NCBI RefSeq assembly: GCF_014645695.1
Contig: NZ_BMMF01000009.1
Coordinates: forward strand, 1-64,000
Length of the DNA: 64,000 nt
Direction: 5' to 3'
Origin: Salinarimonas ramus
GTDB taxonomy: Bacteria; Pseudomonadota; Alphaproteobacteria; Rhizobiales; Beijerinckiaceae
The position numbers and the translations under genes are program-made. This document shows positions 1 to 9,279 of the stretch, piece by piece. The first letter of the stretch is position 1. Every line of letters begins with the position of its first letter. Below the pieces are notes generated by a model that made no database searches, was not told the DNA's origin, and saw nothing but the letters and a program-made list of their open reading frames with translations.

Positions 1-1
1 C

Positions 2-1303
2 TTGGCAAGCGCACAACGTGCAAGCATCGCTGCGAACCGTACCCATTGCTCTGAAAGGGATTTGATCCAGCAAAAATGCCTTTCTAAGACTGCCGATCTT
101 CCGGTCCGCGCCGCGGCGCCGGTCGAGTACGTTCGTATTTGCCCGGGTGATCTCGGAAACGAGGGCTTCTTCGTCATCCCCGGCACCGACAGCTGCCTGC
201 GCATCGGTGGCCGCGTCCGTGCGGAGTATCGTTTCAGCGACGATCTCGACACGGCGGGTATCGCTCGCGTTCAGGACGACGTCACGTTCTTCGCTCGCGG
301 GCAGATCGAGCTCGATCACCGCACCTCGATCGACGGCAACTCGCTCCGGACCTTCATCCGGCTGCAGGGCAACAGCACGGACGGCACCAGCTCGTTCACG
401 CTTGACAACGCCTTCATCCAGTATGTCTTCGCGAACGGCTCCGGCATCACCGCCGGCCGCGTCGGCTCGTTCTTCAACTTCTGGGGCGGCGAGCTGATGT
501 CCGGCGACAACGGCGTCTACGACCCGACGGTCGAGATGCTGGGCGCGACCTTCACGTTCGGTCCCGGCTTCTTCGCCTCGGTGTCGGTCGAGAACGCCAA
601 GGCATCGCGCGACAGCATCTTCGACCCGCTCGGCCGCATCGCCGGCTTCGGCTACGGCGGTCAGCAGCTCCCGAACCTCGTCGGCGCCTTCGGCGTCGCG
701 CAGGCTTGGGGTGGTGCGCAGGTGATGGCCGCGCTGCAGCAGGTGCGTCACAACGCCGACGTTAGCGTCGACGACGAGGTCGGGTTCGCCATCGGCGCCG
801 GCGTGGATATTCTTCTTCCCGCTCTCGGCGCTCGCGATCGTCTGTGGCTCCAGGCGACCTATGCCGACGGTGCCATCAACTACGTCGACGCACCGACCTC
901 GTTCAGCGACTTCAGCGTGGCGACGCACGACGCCTATCTGAACGCTGCCGGTACGAGCCTCTCTACGGCCGACGGTTGGGCGGTGGTCGCCGCTTTCCGC
1001 CACACCTGGACTCCGACGATCACGCAGACGATCCAGGGCGCCTACGGCGAGATCAACAACCCGACGGCGGGCTACGTCATGCCGGCGAACACCGTCCTCG
1101 CGAGCGGTTCGCCGGTCGACTACAGCTGGTACCAGCTCGGCACCCGCATCGACTGGACGCCCGTCAGCCGCTTCACCATCTCGGCTGACGTCGCGTACAC
1201 CGCTATCGAGACGGACTACGCTGTTCGCAATCCTCTGACGGGCATTGCCGACGACAACTCGGACCGTTGGTCCGGCCGTCTGCGCATCCAGCGCGACTTC
1301 TGA
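2..1303 (+). CDS. Porin of the alphaproteobacterial Porin_2 family, 5' end abnormal or incomplete
   Basis: Outer-membrane general porin. The mature part is clear: a typical mature start (ADLPVRAAAPVEYVR), the IPGTDSCLRIGG motif, alternating beta-strand pattern over about 400 residues, and a terminal Phe (RIQRDF) as needed for barrel insertion. What is missing is a signal peptide: the roughly 30 codons before ADLPV are polar (MASAQRAS..., with Cys, His and Arg), contain no hydrophobic stretch, and neither of the other two frames supplies one. The ORF opens with TTG at the window edge, so the true start may lie outside, but any upstream leader would be separated from the mature part by about 30 unusual residues. 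It could be a silent or recombined porin copy. A hairpin terminator follows. Confidence 0.8.
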   Translation: MASAQRASIAANRTHCSERDLIQQKCLSKTADLPVRAAAPVEYVRICPGDLGNEGFFVIPGTDSCLRIGGRVRAEYRFSDDLDTAGIARVQDDVTFFARGQIELDHRTSIDGNSLRTFIRLQGNSTDGTSSFTLDNAFIQYVFANGSGITAGRVGSFFNFWGGELMSGDNGVYDPTVEMLGATFTFGPGFFASVSVENAKASRDSIFDPLGRIAGFGYGGQQLPNLVGAFGVAQAWGGAQVMAALQQVRHNADVSVDDEVGFAIGAGVDILLPALGARDRLWLQATYADGAINYVDAPTSFSDFSVATHDAYLNAAGTSLSTADGWAVVAAFRHTWTPTITQTIQGAYGEINNPTAGYVMPANTVLASGSPVDYSWYQLGTRIDWTPVSRFTISADVAYTAIETDYAVRNPLTGIADDNSDRWSGRLRIQRDF

Positions 1304-1325
1304 TCCGTCACTTCGGATCGACGGA

Positions 1326-1351
1326 AGCCCCGGCCTCGTGCCGGGGCTTTT
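1326..1351 (+). terminator. Rho-independent terminator of the porin
   Basis: A 9-bp perfect stem (AGCCCCGGC / GCCGGGGCT) with a five-base loop is followed by a short T run, 22 bases after the porin stop codon. The convergent recombinase gene ends 50 bases further on. Confidence 0.85.
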
Positions 1352-1401
1352 CGCGTTTCGGGATGTGTGATGGCCGCACGGTCTGACGAGCGGAGCGCCG
1401 G

Positions 1402-2382
1402 TCACCCCCGGCGCTTCGCCACCTTCTCCATCTCCTCGTGGAGATCGTCGGTGCGCAGGTGTCCGTAGCGGGCGCTCATCTGGAGCGTGCGGTGGCCGAG
1501 CACACGGCTGAGCTTGTAGAGATCGCCGCCGGATTGCACCCACCACGACGCGAACGTGTGGCGCAGGTCGTGGAAGCGAAAGTCCATGATCGCCGCCCGC
1601 TCGCACGCGGCTCGAAATCCCTTCTTGTTGCAGAGGATCCGGGTTCCGTCCGGCTTGCAGAACAGGTAGCGCGAGCTCGGCCGTCCCGGTTTCGCGATCA
1701 GGTCGGCGATCGTCGCGATCGCCGCGTCCGAGAGCGGGACCCGCCGGGGCGAGTTCGTCTTCGTCTCCTGCAGGTGGATCTCCCGGCGCTTCAGGTCGAT
1801 GGCGTCGAGGGTGAGCGAGAGCAGCTCCTCCTTGCGCATGCCGGTCTCCACAGCCAGGACGAGCTGCGGCTTCAGCGTCTCCGACGCCGCCGCATGCAGC
1901 CGCTCGAACTCGCGGCGCGTGAGGAACCGCGTGCGCGGCGGCGCCTCCTTGAGGAATTTCTTGCTCAGGGCCGTGATCGGGTTCGTCTCGAGCCAGCCCC
2001 ACGCGATCGCCATGGAGCAGACCGTGCCGAGAAAGGCGATGTCGCGCCGGATCGTGGTATCGCTGACGCCGCGCTCCTTTCTTCGCGAGACGAAGAGGGC
2101 GAGGGTCGAGCGATCGATCTCGTCGAGCCGCAGGTTCGGGAACGCGGACAGCCAGTTCTTCGCATTCGAGCGATAGGTCCGGCGCGTGCCCTTCTTCACC
2201 GTCGCTTCCCGGAAGAAGCGCTCGATGGTCTCTACCAGCGTTTTCGCCTTCGATCCGCGGCTCGGTGCAAGTCGAGCAGATCGTACCAGCGTCTTGACGG
2301 AATGACTCGTCCCGAACGACTTCGGCTTGATCGTTTTCGCACCATCACGGCGAAGCGATTTTTCTCTTTCGACGGATAACAT
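1402..2382 (-). CDS. Tyrosine recombinase / phage-type integrase
   Basis: Site-specific recombinase of 326 residues. An N-terminal SAM-like core-binding domain covers about residues 45-140 and the catalytic domain about 150-320. The catalytic set is complete: R183 (ETGMRKEELL), K208, H271 and R274 (HDLRHTFAS), H297 (LGHRT) and nucleophile Y306 (SARYGHL). Residues 1-45 are basic and low in complexity, so the real start may be further in; the annotated ATG has only a weak Shine-Dalgarno sequence and lies inside a 20-bp palindrome. No excisionase, replication or cargo genes are nearby, so this looks like the remnant of an integrative element or a stand-alone integrase. Which site it uses cannot be read from the window. 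Confidence 0.9.
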   Translation of the reverse strand: MLSVEREKSLRRDGAKTIKPKSFGTSHSVKTLVRSARLAPSRGSKAKTLVETIERFFREATVKKGTRRTYRSNAKNWLSAFPNLRLDEIDRSTLALFVSRRKERGVSDTTIRRDIAFLGTVCSMAIAWGWLETNPITALSKKFLKEAPPRTRFLTRREFERLHAAASETLKPQLVLAVETGMRKEELLSLTLDAIDLKRREIHLQETKTNSPRRVPLSDAAIATIADLIAKPGRPSSRYLFCKPDGTRILCNKKGFRAACERAAIMDFRFHDLRHTFASWWVQSGGDLYKLSRVLGHRTLQMSARYGHLRTDDLHEEMEKVAKRRG

Positions 2383-2393
2383 CGATCTTATCC
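2374..2393. promoter_or_regulatory. 20-bp palindrome spanning the integrase start codon
   Basis: The sequence GGATAACATCGATCTTATCC is self-complementary at 9 of 10 pairs. Its centre lies one base outside the ATG of the integrase (complement of 2380-2382). Such a position suits an operator that blocks integrase expression, or a recombinase core site; nothing in the sequence decides between these. Confidence 0.5.
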
Positions 2394-2969
2394 ACGCTGG
2401 ACTACATGATCTTTTCTACACCTCCCGTGGGGGCCTTTCGAGACGGGGATCGTTTTTCTCTTCTTCGCTCCGGATGCAACCCGTTCGCGTCTTCCGCCGA
2501 CTAATGGCCTCGCCGCGTCCCGCGCAAGACGGGTCATAGATGGCCAGCCTCCCGCAGCGGGACAGCTGCGCGGCGAGGCATCGAGGTTGCTCTGCACACC
2601 GAGGCATGCGCACGCCCACTTTATAAATACGAAGTTGCACGCAAAAGTTTCTTTTTACGAACCCGTCAGAAGAACGACAGGGAATATAGGTGGGCGAGCT
2701 GCGGCGTTCCGCCGCGCTGATAACATGACGATCTACGCGTGAGACGAGGTTGCGTGGCGTTCATGCCACACAGACGAGCGTGCACAAACGCCCAGATCGG
2801 CCGCCTGCACTGTCAAGCTTGTTGCCGAAATGCAATCTCTTCGAGGCACGCGTGCGCGGCGGCGAGCCCGCGGAAGCGGCGCGGCACACGCATGCGCAAC
2901 CGGCCGCGCGCCGCCTCCGGCGCCGGCGAGCAGTCCCTCCAGCCGGCTTTCCCGACGCCGTACGCCCCG
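2394..2969. other. Gene-poor interval between integrase and YggT gene
   Basis: About 0.58 kb without a convincing gene. Its middle (about 2600-2700) is AT-rich for this genome, with T- and A-runs, unlike the flanks. The open frames here are overlapping and of shadow type. It could be the non-coding end of an integrated element; I found no clear direct repeat that would mark attachment sites. Confidence 0.5.
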
Positions 2970-3260
2970 TCAGAGGACGGCGGGCGCGACGTCGTTCATC
3001 AGGAAGCTGCGCAGGAAGAAGATCAGCAAGAGGAGCACGATCGGGGAGATGTCGATCCCGCCGAGATTGGGCAGGATGTTCCGGATCGGCCGCAGCAGCG
3101 GCTCGGTGAGGCGGCTGAGCACGTCGTAGATCGCGCGCACGACGTCGTTGCGCATGTTCACCACGCCGAAGGCGATCAGCCAGCTGAGGATCGCCGAGCC
3201 GATGATCAGCCAGGTCAGAAGGCCGAGAACGAGGTCGATCGTTTGGAAGAGCGCGATCAT
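2970..3260 (-). CDS. YggT family membrane protein
   Basis: Integral membrane protein of 96 residues with two hydrophobic segments (about 5-27 and 70-93) and the family's central motif [24 protein letters not shown]. YggT proteins have been linked to osmotic adaptation and to cell-division or membrane-assembly functions; the molecular role is unsettled. I chose the ATG at 3260 (MIALFQTID), preceded by an AGGACGG-like ribosome binding site; the longer open frame adds 25 polar residues with no family match. The usual alphaproteobacterial neighbours (DUF167, folD) are not present. Confidence 0.88.
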   Translation of the reverse strand: MIALFQTIDLVLGLLTWLIIGSAILSWLIAFGVVNMRNDVVRAIYDVLSRLTEPLLRPIRNILPNLGGIDISPIVLLLLIFFLRSFLMNDVAPAVL

Positions 3261-3370
3261 GGAGCCGTCCTGTCCGGGGTCCCTCGTACGCGGGACCGTC
3301 GCGCTTCGTTTAGCGGGCTTCGCCGCGCGAAACAATGGCGGCGCGGCGATCGACGCCCGCGCGAAGAGCG

Positions 3371-3399
3371 TTGACAGGCGCCCCGGACCCCTCTATCAA
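3371..3399 (+). promoter_or_regulatory. Sigma70 promoter of tRNA-Ala
   Basis: A perfect -35 box TTGACA (3371-3376) and a -10 box TATCAA (3394-3399) are 17 bases apart. The tRNA begins 60 bases downstream, a normal leader for a processed tRNA transcript. Confidence 0.7.
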
Positions 3400-3458
3400 C
3401 CGCGCACCCGGACGGCGGCGCCCCCAAGCGCCGCCCGACACGTCCGGCCCGAACGGTC

Positions 3459-3534
<76 letters not shown>

Positions 3535-3539
3535 GTTCC

Positions 3540-3894
3540 GACATCGTCCTTCCCGCCATGGCGACGTAGCTCGTCGCAGCAGCCGGCCGCAGGCGCGCGA
3601 TCGCCGCCACCGTATCGCCACCGACGCAGGCTCCCGAATGGGGACCGACCCGCCCGCCGACGAGCATCACCGAGACGCCGGGGCGATCGAAGAGCAGCGT
3701 GGCTCACCCGCGGCGGCCGTGCGCTCCCGCACCGGCTGCGGTCGGGGCTGCGCCTGCGGCGCCAGCGCGCCGCCATGGACCCCCTCGCAGACGCCCTGCG
3801 GCTCGAGCGCGCGCAGATCGCGGCGGAGGGTGTCCTCGGAAGACGGCGAGTTCCGCGGCGCGCGGCGCGAGGCCGTGCACCGCGCCAACGGCAA
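3540..3894 (-). pseudogene. Decayed DeoR-family transcriptional regulator
   Basis: Two fragments in different frames match successive parts of a DeoR/GlpR-type repressor. At 3846-3754 the second helix-turn-helix half and the following signature can be read (SEDTLRRDLRALE, then GVHGGALAPQ). After VRERTAAAGEP, near 3690, the frame breaks. The reading resumes one frame over with LLFDRPGVSVMLVGGRV and GACVGGDTVAAIARLRP, the mid-part of the sugar-phosphate sensor domain, and then runs out at the tRNA. About 60 residues between the fragments and the whole C-terminus are lost, and the N-terminal helix is also out of frame. Intact family members have about 250 residues. It is dead by deletion and frameshift. 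A sequence comparison would be needed to confirm the family. Confidence 0.7.
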
Positions 3895-3898
3895 ACCC

Positions 3899-6133
3899 TC
3901 ACTCTCCGAGGCGATAGGCCACGATCTGGTCCGCCACCTGGTCCTTGAGGATCGGGTTGCCGCCCACCGCGAAGACGACGTAGTCGACGCCCTCGTGGGT
4001 GTAGATCGCGGGGATCGAGACGGCCGGCGCGTGGACGCGGTCCGACCAGATCTCCTCGCCGGTCGCGGCGTTCAGCGCGCGCACCCGCGCGTCCATCGAG
4101 GCGCCGATGAAGACGACGCCGCCCGCGGTGACGACCGGACCGCCGAGGGTCGGCGTGCCCCAGTCGCGCATCCCGTAGAAGCCCCAATATTGGCCCATGC
4201 CGAAGGGTACCTCGTAGAGCCGCTCGCCGGTCGCGAGGTCGATGGCCGAGAACGTCCCGAACGGCGGCTCCCAGCAGGGAATGCCGGCCCAGTTGCTCCA
4301 ATCGGTGAGGAGGAAGCCGTAGGGCGAGCCCTCCTGCGGGTAGTAGCCCTGCTCGGCCCCCGATTCGCCTGCGATCTCCTCGTATTCCGCCCGCGGGATC
4401 AGCTTGATCAGCTGCACCACGCGCATGGAATTGACGTAGAGGATGCCGCGGCGCGGATCGACGGCGAGGCCCCCCCAGTTCGTCGCGCCCGCGGTGCCGG
4501 GATACATCAGCGTCCCCTGCTCGGAGGGCGGGGTGAAGAGCCCCTCGTAGCGGTATTGGTCGCGCTCGCGGGAGCATTGGCCGAGCGACATGATGTCGGA
4601 GAGGGCCCACACGTCCGGGATCTCGAGGGCGTTGCTCAGAGGCGCGGGGACGACCGCGAAGGGCTGCGTCGGCGCGGTGACCTCGCCCTGGGCGTCGCTC
4701 TCGGGGACGGGGCGCTCCTCCACGGGGAAGATCGGCTCGCCCGTGCGTCGGTCGAGCACGAAGAGGAAGCCTTGCTTCGTCGCCTGGACGAGCGCGGGGA
4801 CCGTCTCGCCGTTCCGCTCGATGTCGACGAGCGTCGGGGCGGAGGGCGTGTCGTAGTCCCAGATGTCGTGGCGCACGTGCTGGAAGCTCCAGACGATCTC
4901 CCCCGTCTCGATGTCGATGGCGCTCACCGAGGTGGCGAGCGGAATCGGGTCGGTGCGGTCGCCGCCCCAATAGTTCGGGCTCGGCGAGGAGACCGGTGCG
5001 TAGACGAGCCCGAGCTCCGGATCGGCGGACATCGCGGTCCAGATGTTCGCCGTGCCGGTGCGCGGGATCATCGCCTCGGGGATGAACGCCGTGTCCCAGA
5101 GGAGCTCGCCCGTGCGCACGTCGATCGCCAGCAGGTTTCCGGGAGGCGCGACGGAATATTCCCAGTCCATCCCCGCCCAGCCGAGCAGGATCGTGTCGCC
5201 GACGATGGTCGGCGGCTGGAGGAGCGAGAACGGGAACTTGTCGTTGACGTCGTTCCACTGGTTGACGTTCAGGACGCCGCCATCGGCGAAGTCCGCGCAG
5301 GGCGCGCCGGTGTCGGCGTCGACCGCGTGCAGCTCGGCGTCCATCGTGCCCAGGAAGATGCGCTTCTCGCAGACGCCTTCGCGGCCGCTCTCCCAATAGG
5401 AGACGCCGCGATTCTTCAGGGCGGGCTGCGTCAGCGCCTCGAGCGTCGAGCGGCTGTCGTAGGACCAGCGCTCCGCACCCGTGGCGGGGTCGAGCGCGAG
5501 GATGCGGTAGAAGGGCGTGCCGAGATAGAGCGTGTCGTTGGCGTAGATCGGCGTCGCCGACCAGACGGTGGCGGGCAGCTCGCCCGATCCGTCGGAGACG
5601 TCGCCGGTCTGCACTTCCCAGGCGCGCACCAGGCGATCCACGCTCTGCGGCGTGAAGCTCTCGACGGCGGAGAACTTGCTCGCGGCGAGATCGCCGTGGA
5701 AGGACGACCATTCGGGCGCCTGCGCCTGCGCCTCCGCGTTCGGTGCGGGCAGCGCCAGAGTCGCGGCGAGCGGCAGGAGGGCGGAGCGCACGAGCGCGGC
5801 CTTGCGCGAGGCGGGCATGACGAGCGCCACGAGGAGGCCGAGGAGCGCGAGCACCATGGCGAGGACGAAGAGCTCCTGCATCAGGAACCACGCCGCGATC
5901 GCGGTCAGCACGGCGCCGAGCGCGAGCAGCGCGTCGAGGGCGCCGCGCAGGCCACGCCCGAGCGGGGCGAAGAGGCCGAGGAGCGCGCCGGCCGCGACCG
6001 CGACGGCGCCGATCAGCGCCAGGAGCGCGCCGAGCGTCCCGTCGACGCCGGTATGGGCTCCGAAATAGGCCAGCGCACCGAGCACCGCGCCGCAAGCGGC
6101 CGGAACGAACACCAGGACATACCGCTTGCGCAT
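3899..6133 (-). CDS. Membrane-bound PQQ-dependent dehydrogenase, glucose/quinate dehydrogenase type
   Basis: Quinoprotein of 744 residues. Four to five hydrophobic segments fill the first 130 residues, as in membrane glucose dehydrogenase (Gcd) and quinate dehydrogenase. A beta-propeller follows from about residue 140, with repeated tryptophan-docking-type blades (ATGAERWSYD, ATGERLYEV, ATGEEIWSD) and the PQQ-site motif HDIWDYDTPSAPTL near residue 420. These enzymes oxidise sugars or polyols in the periplasm and pass electrons to ubiquinone. The exact substrate cannot be told from sequence. No pqqABCDE genes are in the window, so the cofactor must come from elsewhere. The start ATG at 6133 follows a purine-rich AGAGAAGCGAGAG stretch. 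The nearby DeoR remnant may once have regulated it. Confidence 0.9.
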   Translation of the reverse strand: MRKRYVLVFVPAACGAVLGALAYFGAHTGVDGTLGALLALIGAVAVAAGALLGLFAPLGRGLRGALDALLALGAVLTAIAAWFLMQELFVLAMVLALLGLLVALVMPASRKAALVRSALLPLAATLALPAPNAEAQAQAPEWSSFHGDLAASKFSAVESFTPQSVDRLVRAWEVQTGDVSDGSGELPATVWSATPIYANDTLYLGTPFYRILALDPATGAERWSYDSRSTLEALTQPALKNRGVSYWESGREGVCEKRIFLGTMDAELHAVDADTGAPCADFADGGVLNVNQWNDVNDKFPFSLLQPPTIVGDTILLGWAGMDWEYSVAPPGNLLAIDVRTGELLWDTAFIPEAMIPRTGTANIWTAMSADPELGLVYAPVSSPSPNYWGGDRTDPIPLATSVSAIDIETGEIVWSFQHVRHDIWDYDTPSAPTLVDIERNGETVPALVQATKQGFLFVLDRRTGEPIFPVEERPVPESDAQGEVTAPTQPFAVVPAPLSNALEIPDVWALSDIMSLGQCSRERDQYRYEGLFTPPSEQGTLMYPGTAGATNWGGLAVDPRRGILYVNSMRVVQLIKLIPRAEYEEIAGESGAEQGYYPQEGSPYGFLLTDWSNWAGIPCWEPPFGTFSAIDLATGERLYEVPFGMGQYWGFYGMRDWGTPTLGGPVVTAGGVVFIGASMDARVRALNAATGEEIWSDRVHAPAVSIPAIYTHEGVDYVVFAVGGNPILKDQVADQIVAYRLGE

Positions 6134-6240
6134 CGCTCTCGCTTCTCTTCTGGTTCAGCGAGGGCCCAACGCGGGGCGCACAGGAAGAGTTTCTCGCATT
6201 GCTCGGTGAAACGAGATACCGCGCGATGGATGCGGCGTGG

Positions 6241-6256
6241 TTAAGCGCCCCTTAAC
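6241..6256 (+). promoter_or_regulatory. Predicted CtrA binding site upstream of ftsK
   Basis: TTAA at 6241-6244 and TTAAC at 6252-6256 are exactly 7 bases apart, matching the TTAA-N7-TTAAC consensus of the alphaproteobacterial cell-cycle regulator CtrA. It lies 48 bases before the ftsK start codon and also upstream of the divergent dehydrogenase gene. In a genome this rich in GC, a perfect match at this place is unlikely by chance, but binding is inference. Confidence 0.7.
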
Positions 6257-6304
6257 TCGGGGTTCCTACCCTTCGGGTCGTCTCTCACCAGCCTCGATCG
6301 GACC

Positions 6305-9169
6305 ATGCCCGCACGACGCCGCGCCCCCTCCCCCGCCGACGAGCTCAAGGACGCGTTGCGCGCGTTCCTGCGCCGGCGGCTCGCCGAGACGACGGGGCTC
6401 GCGCTCCTCGCCGCGGCGCTGGCGCTCGCGCTGGCGCTGGCGACGTGGTCCGTGGAGGATCCGAGCCTCAACCACGCCACCGACGCGCCGGTGAACAACC
6501 TCCTCGGCTTCCCCGGGGCGGTGGCGGCGGATCTCGTCATGCAGCTCGTGGGCCTCGGCGCCGTGGCGCTGATCGCGCCCCTGGCCCTGTGGGGCTGGCA
6601 ATTGCTGCGTGCGGGAGTGCTGCCGCGTCTCGCGCTTCGCGTGGGCCTCCTCGTCGTCGGCGCGGGCGCGGCCACCGCCGTCGCCTCCGCGCTGCCCGCG
6701 ACTGCCCGCTGGCCGCTGCCGACGGGGCTCGGCGGCGTGTGCGGCGATGCGCTGCTCGGCGCCGTGCGCACCGTCACCGGCATCGCCGACGGTCCGGCCG
6801 CCGCCTTCGTCGGCTTCGTCTTCGCGGGCATCGCCATCCTGTCGCTCACCGCCGCCTGCGGCTACGGCTTCGCCGATGCCGAGGAGGACGAGGAGGATTC
6901 CTACGAGGCGCCCGCTCCGCGCCGGCGCGGCCCCATCGACCTCGACGATCTCGACGATCCCGGCCGCGAGGAGGATCCCGGCCGTGCGCTCGTCTGGCTC
7001 GGTGCCGTGGCCCACGGCGTCATGAGCGCGCAGGGCGCGGTTCGCCGGGGCGCCGGCCTCGTGCGCGCCGCCATCGCCGCGCCGCGCCGCGACGAGGATT
7101 TCGCCTTCGCCGGCGCGAGCCATCGCCGTGAGCCCGTGCTCGACGACGAATATGCGCCGCCCGCACGCCCCGCGCCCCGCCGCCCCGCCCCGCAGCAGGC
7201 GGCCCAGCGCCCCGCGCCACGCCCGGCGCCGCAGCGGGCGGAGGCGGACGATTACGGCTACGACGAGGACGCCTACGCGGATACCCACGACGAGGAATAT
7301 GCGGACGAGCCGCTCGACGCGCTCGACGAGGCGCCCTGGGAGGAGCCGGCCCCTCGTCCAGCGCCGGCACGCCCCGCGCCCGCGCGCCCGGCTCCCGTGA
7401 AGCAGGCCGCACCGGCGAAGCCCGTGCGTGCCCGCGCGCCAGAGCCTGAGCCCGAGCCGGAGGACGAGTACGAAGAGGCCTACGACGAGCCGCTCGAGGA
7501 GGAGCCGGCGGCGTCCTCGCGCGTCCAGATGCCCGTGACGGCGCTCAAGCCGGGCAAGCGGATCAAGCGCGAGGCCCAGCCGAACTTCCTCGACGAGAGC
7601 GACTACGAGCTGCCGCCGCTCCAGCTCCTCGCCGAGCCCAAGCGCTCCGGCACTCCCGCGATCTCCGCGGAGGCGCTCGAGCAGAACGCGACGCTGCTCG
7701 AATCGACGCTGGAGGATTTCGGCGTGCGCGGCGAGATCATCAACGTGCGCCCCGGCCCCGTCGTCACGCTCTACGAGCTCGAGCCAGCGCCCGGCACGAA
7801 GTCGAGCCGCGTGATCTCGCTCGCCGACGACATCGCCCGCTCGATGTCCGCCGTCTCCGCCCGCGTCGCGGTGGTGCCGGGCCGCAACGCCATCGGCATC
7901 GAGCTGCCCAACGCCAAGCGCGAGACGGTCTACCTGCGCGAGCTCCTCGCCTCCCACGATTTCGAGGCGACGAAGCACAAGCTCGCTCTGTGCCTCGGCA
8001 AGACCATCGGCGGCGAGCCCGTCATCGCCGATCTCGCCAAGATGCCCCACCTGCTCGTGGCCGGCACCACCGGCTCCGGCAAGTCGGTGGCGATCAACAC
8101 GATGATCCTGTCGCTGCTCTACCGGCTCACGCCCGAGCAGTGCCGGCTGATCATGGTCGACCCGAAGATGCTCGAGCTGTCGATCTACGACGGCATCCCC
8201 CATCTCCTCTCGCCCGTGGTGACGGACCCCAAGAAGGCGGTCGTCGCGCTCAAATGGGCGGTGCGCGAGATGGAGGATCGCTATCGCAAGATGTCGAAGG
8301 TCGGTGTGCGCAACATCGACGGCTTCAACGCCCGCGTCGTCGAGGCGTCGGAGCGCGGCGAGGTGATCACGCGCACGGTGCAGACCGGGTTCGACCGCGA
8401 GACCGGCGAGGCGATCTACGAGGAGGAGGAGATGGATCTCCAGCCCCTCCCCTACATCGTCGTCATCGTCGACGAGATGGCCGACCTGATGATGGTCGCC
8501 GGCAAGGAGATCGAGGGCGCCATCCAGCGCCTGGCGCAGATGGCGCGCGCGGCGGGCATCCACCTGATCATGGCCACGCAACGCCCCTCGGTCGACGTCA
8601 TCACCGGCACGATCAAGGCGAACTTCCCCACCCGCATCTCCTTCCAGGTGACGTCCAAGATCGATTCGCGCACGATCCTCGGCGAGATGGGCGCCGAGCA
8701 GCTGCTCGGCCAGGGCGACATGCTGCACATGGCCGGCGGCGGGCGAATCACCCGCGTGCACGGGCCGTTCTGCTCGGACGACGAGGTCGAGCACGTCGTC
8801 ACGCATCTCAAGCGCCAGGGCCGCCCGGCCTATCTCGACGCCGTCACCCTCGACGAGGAGGAGGCCGCGGCCGCCGGCGGCGGGGACGACGGCGCCGTCT
8901 TCGACAAGGGTTCCTTCGGCGAGCCGGGCGGGGACGTCTACGACCAGGCGGTCGCGGTCGTCCTGCGCGACAAGAAGGCCTCCACCTCCTACATCCAGCG
9001 CAGGCTGCAGATCGGCTACAATCGCGCGGCGTCGCTGATGGAGCGCATGGAGCGCGAAGGCATCGTCGGCCCAGCGAATCACGCCGGCAAGCGCGAGATC
9101 CTGATGGAGAGCCCCGCGCGCGGCGGGGGTGCCGGCGGCGACCTCGACATGGACGACGACGACGCGTGA
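6305..9169 (+). CDS. ftsK: DNA translocase FtsK
   Basis: Septum-located DNA pump of 954 residues that clears chromosome ends during division and activates XerCD at dif. The membrane part (about 25-190) has four hydrophobic segments. A linker of about 250 residues follows, rich in Pro, Ala, Asp and Glu. The motor has Walker A GTTGSGKS (near 587-594) and Walker [12 protein letters not shown] (near 720). A winged-helix gamma domain (about 877-940, including [20 protein letters not shown]) reads KOPS sequences. Start ATG 6305 was chosen as the first ATG before the membrane domain. A CtrA-type box lies just upstream, suggesting cell-cycle control. Confidence 0.97.
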   Translation: MPARRRAPSPADELKDALRAFLRRRLAETTGLALLAAALALALALATWSVEDPSLNHATDAPVNNLLGFPGAVAADLVMQLVGLGAVALIAPLALWGWQLLRAGVLPRLALRVGLLVVGAGAATAVASALPATARWPLPTGLGGVCGDALLGAVRTVTGIADGPAAAFVGFVFAGIAILSLTAACGYGFADAEEDEEDSYEAPAPRRRGPIDLDDLDDPGREEDPGRALVWLGAVAHGVMSAQGAVRRGAGLVRAAIAAPRRDEDFAFAGASHRREPVLDDEYAPPARPAPRRPAPQQAAQRPAPRPAPQRAEADDYGYDEDAYADTHDEEYADEPLDALDEAPWEEPAPRPAPARPAPARPAPVKQAAPAKPVRARAPEPEPEPEDEYEEAYDEPLEEEPAASSRVQMPVTALKPGKRIKREAQPNFLDESDYELPPLQLLAEPKRSGTPAISAEALEQNATLLESTLEDFGVRGEIINVRPGPVVTLYELEPAPGTKSSRVISLADDIARSMSAVSARVAVVPGRNAIGIELPNAKRETVYLRELLASHDFEATKHKLALCLGKTIGGEPVIADLAKMPHLLVAGTTGSGKSVAINTMILSLLYRLTPEQCRLIMVDPKMLELSIYDGIPHLLSPVVTDPKKAVVALKWAVREMEDRYRKMSKVGVRNIDGFNARVVEASERGEVITRTVQTGFDRETGEAIYEEEEMDLQPLPYIVVIVDEMADLMMVAGKEIEGAIQRLAQMARAAGIHLIMATQRPSVDVITGTIKANFPTRISFQVTSKIDSRTILGEMGAEQLLGQGDMLHMAGGGRITRVHGPFCSDDEVEHVVTHLKRQGRPAYLDAVTLDEEEAAAAGGGDDGAVFDKGSFGEPGGDVYDQAVAVVLRDKKASTSYIQRRLQIGYNRAASLMERMEREGIVGPANHAGKREILMESPARGGGAGGDLDMDDDDA

Positions 9170-9279
9170 CGCGGAACGGGAGCGCCCGAGCCCCCGTTTC
9201 GCCACAGCCCACGCCTATGTGGGCCGCAGGAACGACGGACGAGCCTCTTCCAGAGGGCTCGACCGGGGAGAAAGACTTC

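Noticed and set aside
7140-7530. Pro/Ala- and Asp/Glu-rich repeats in ftsK as a separate repeat element
   Set aside because: They stay in frame and form the normal disordered linker between membrane and motor domains.
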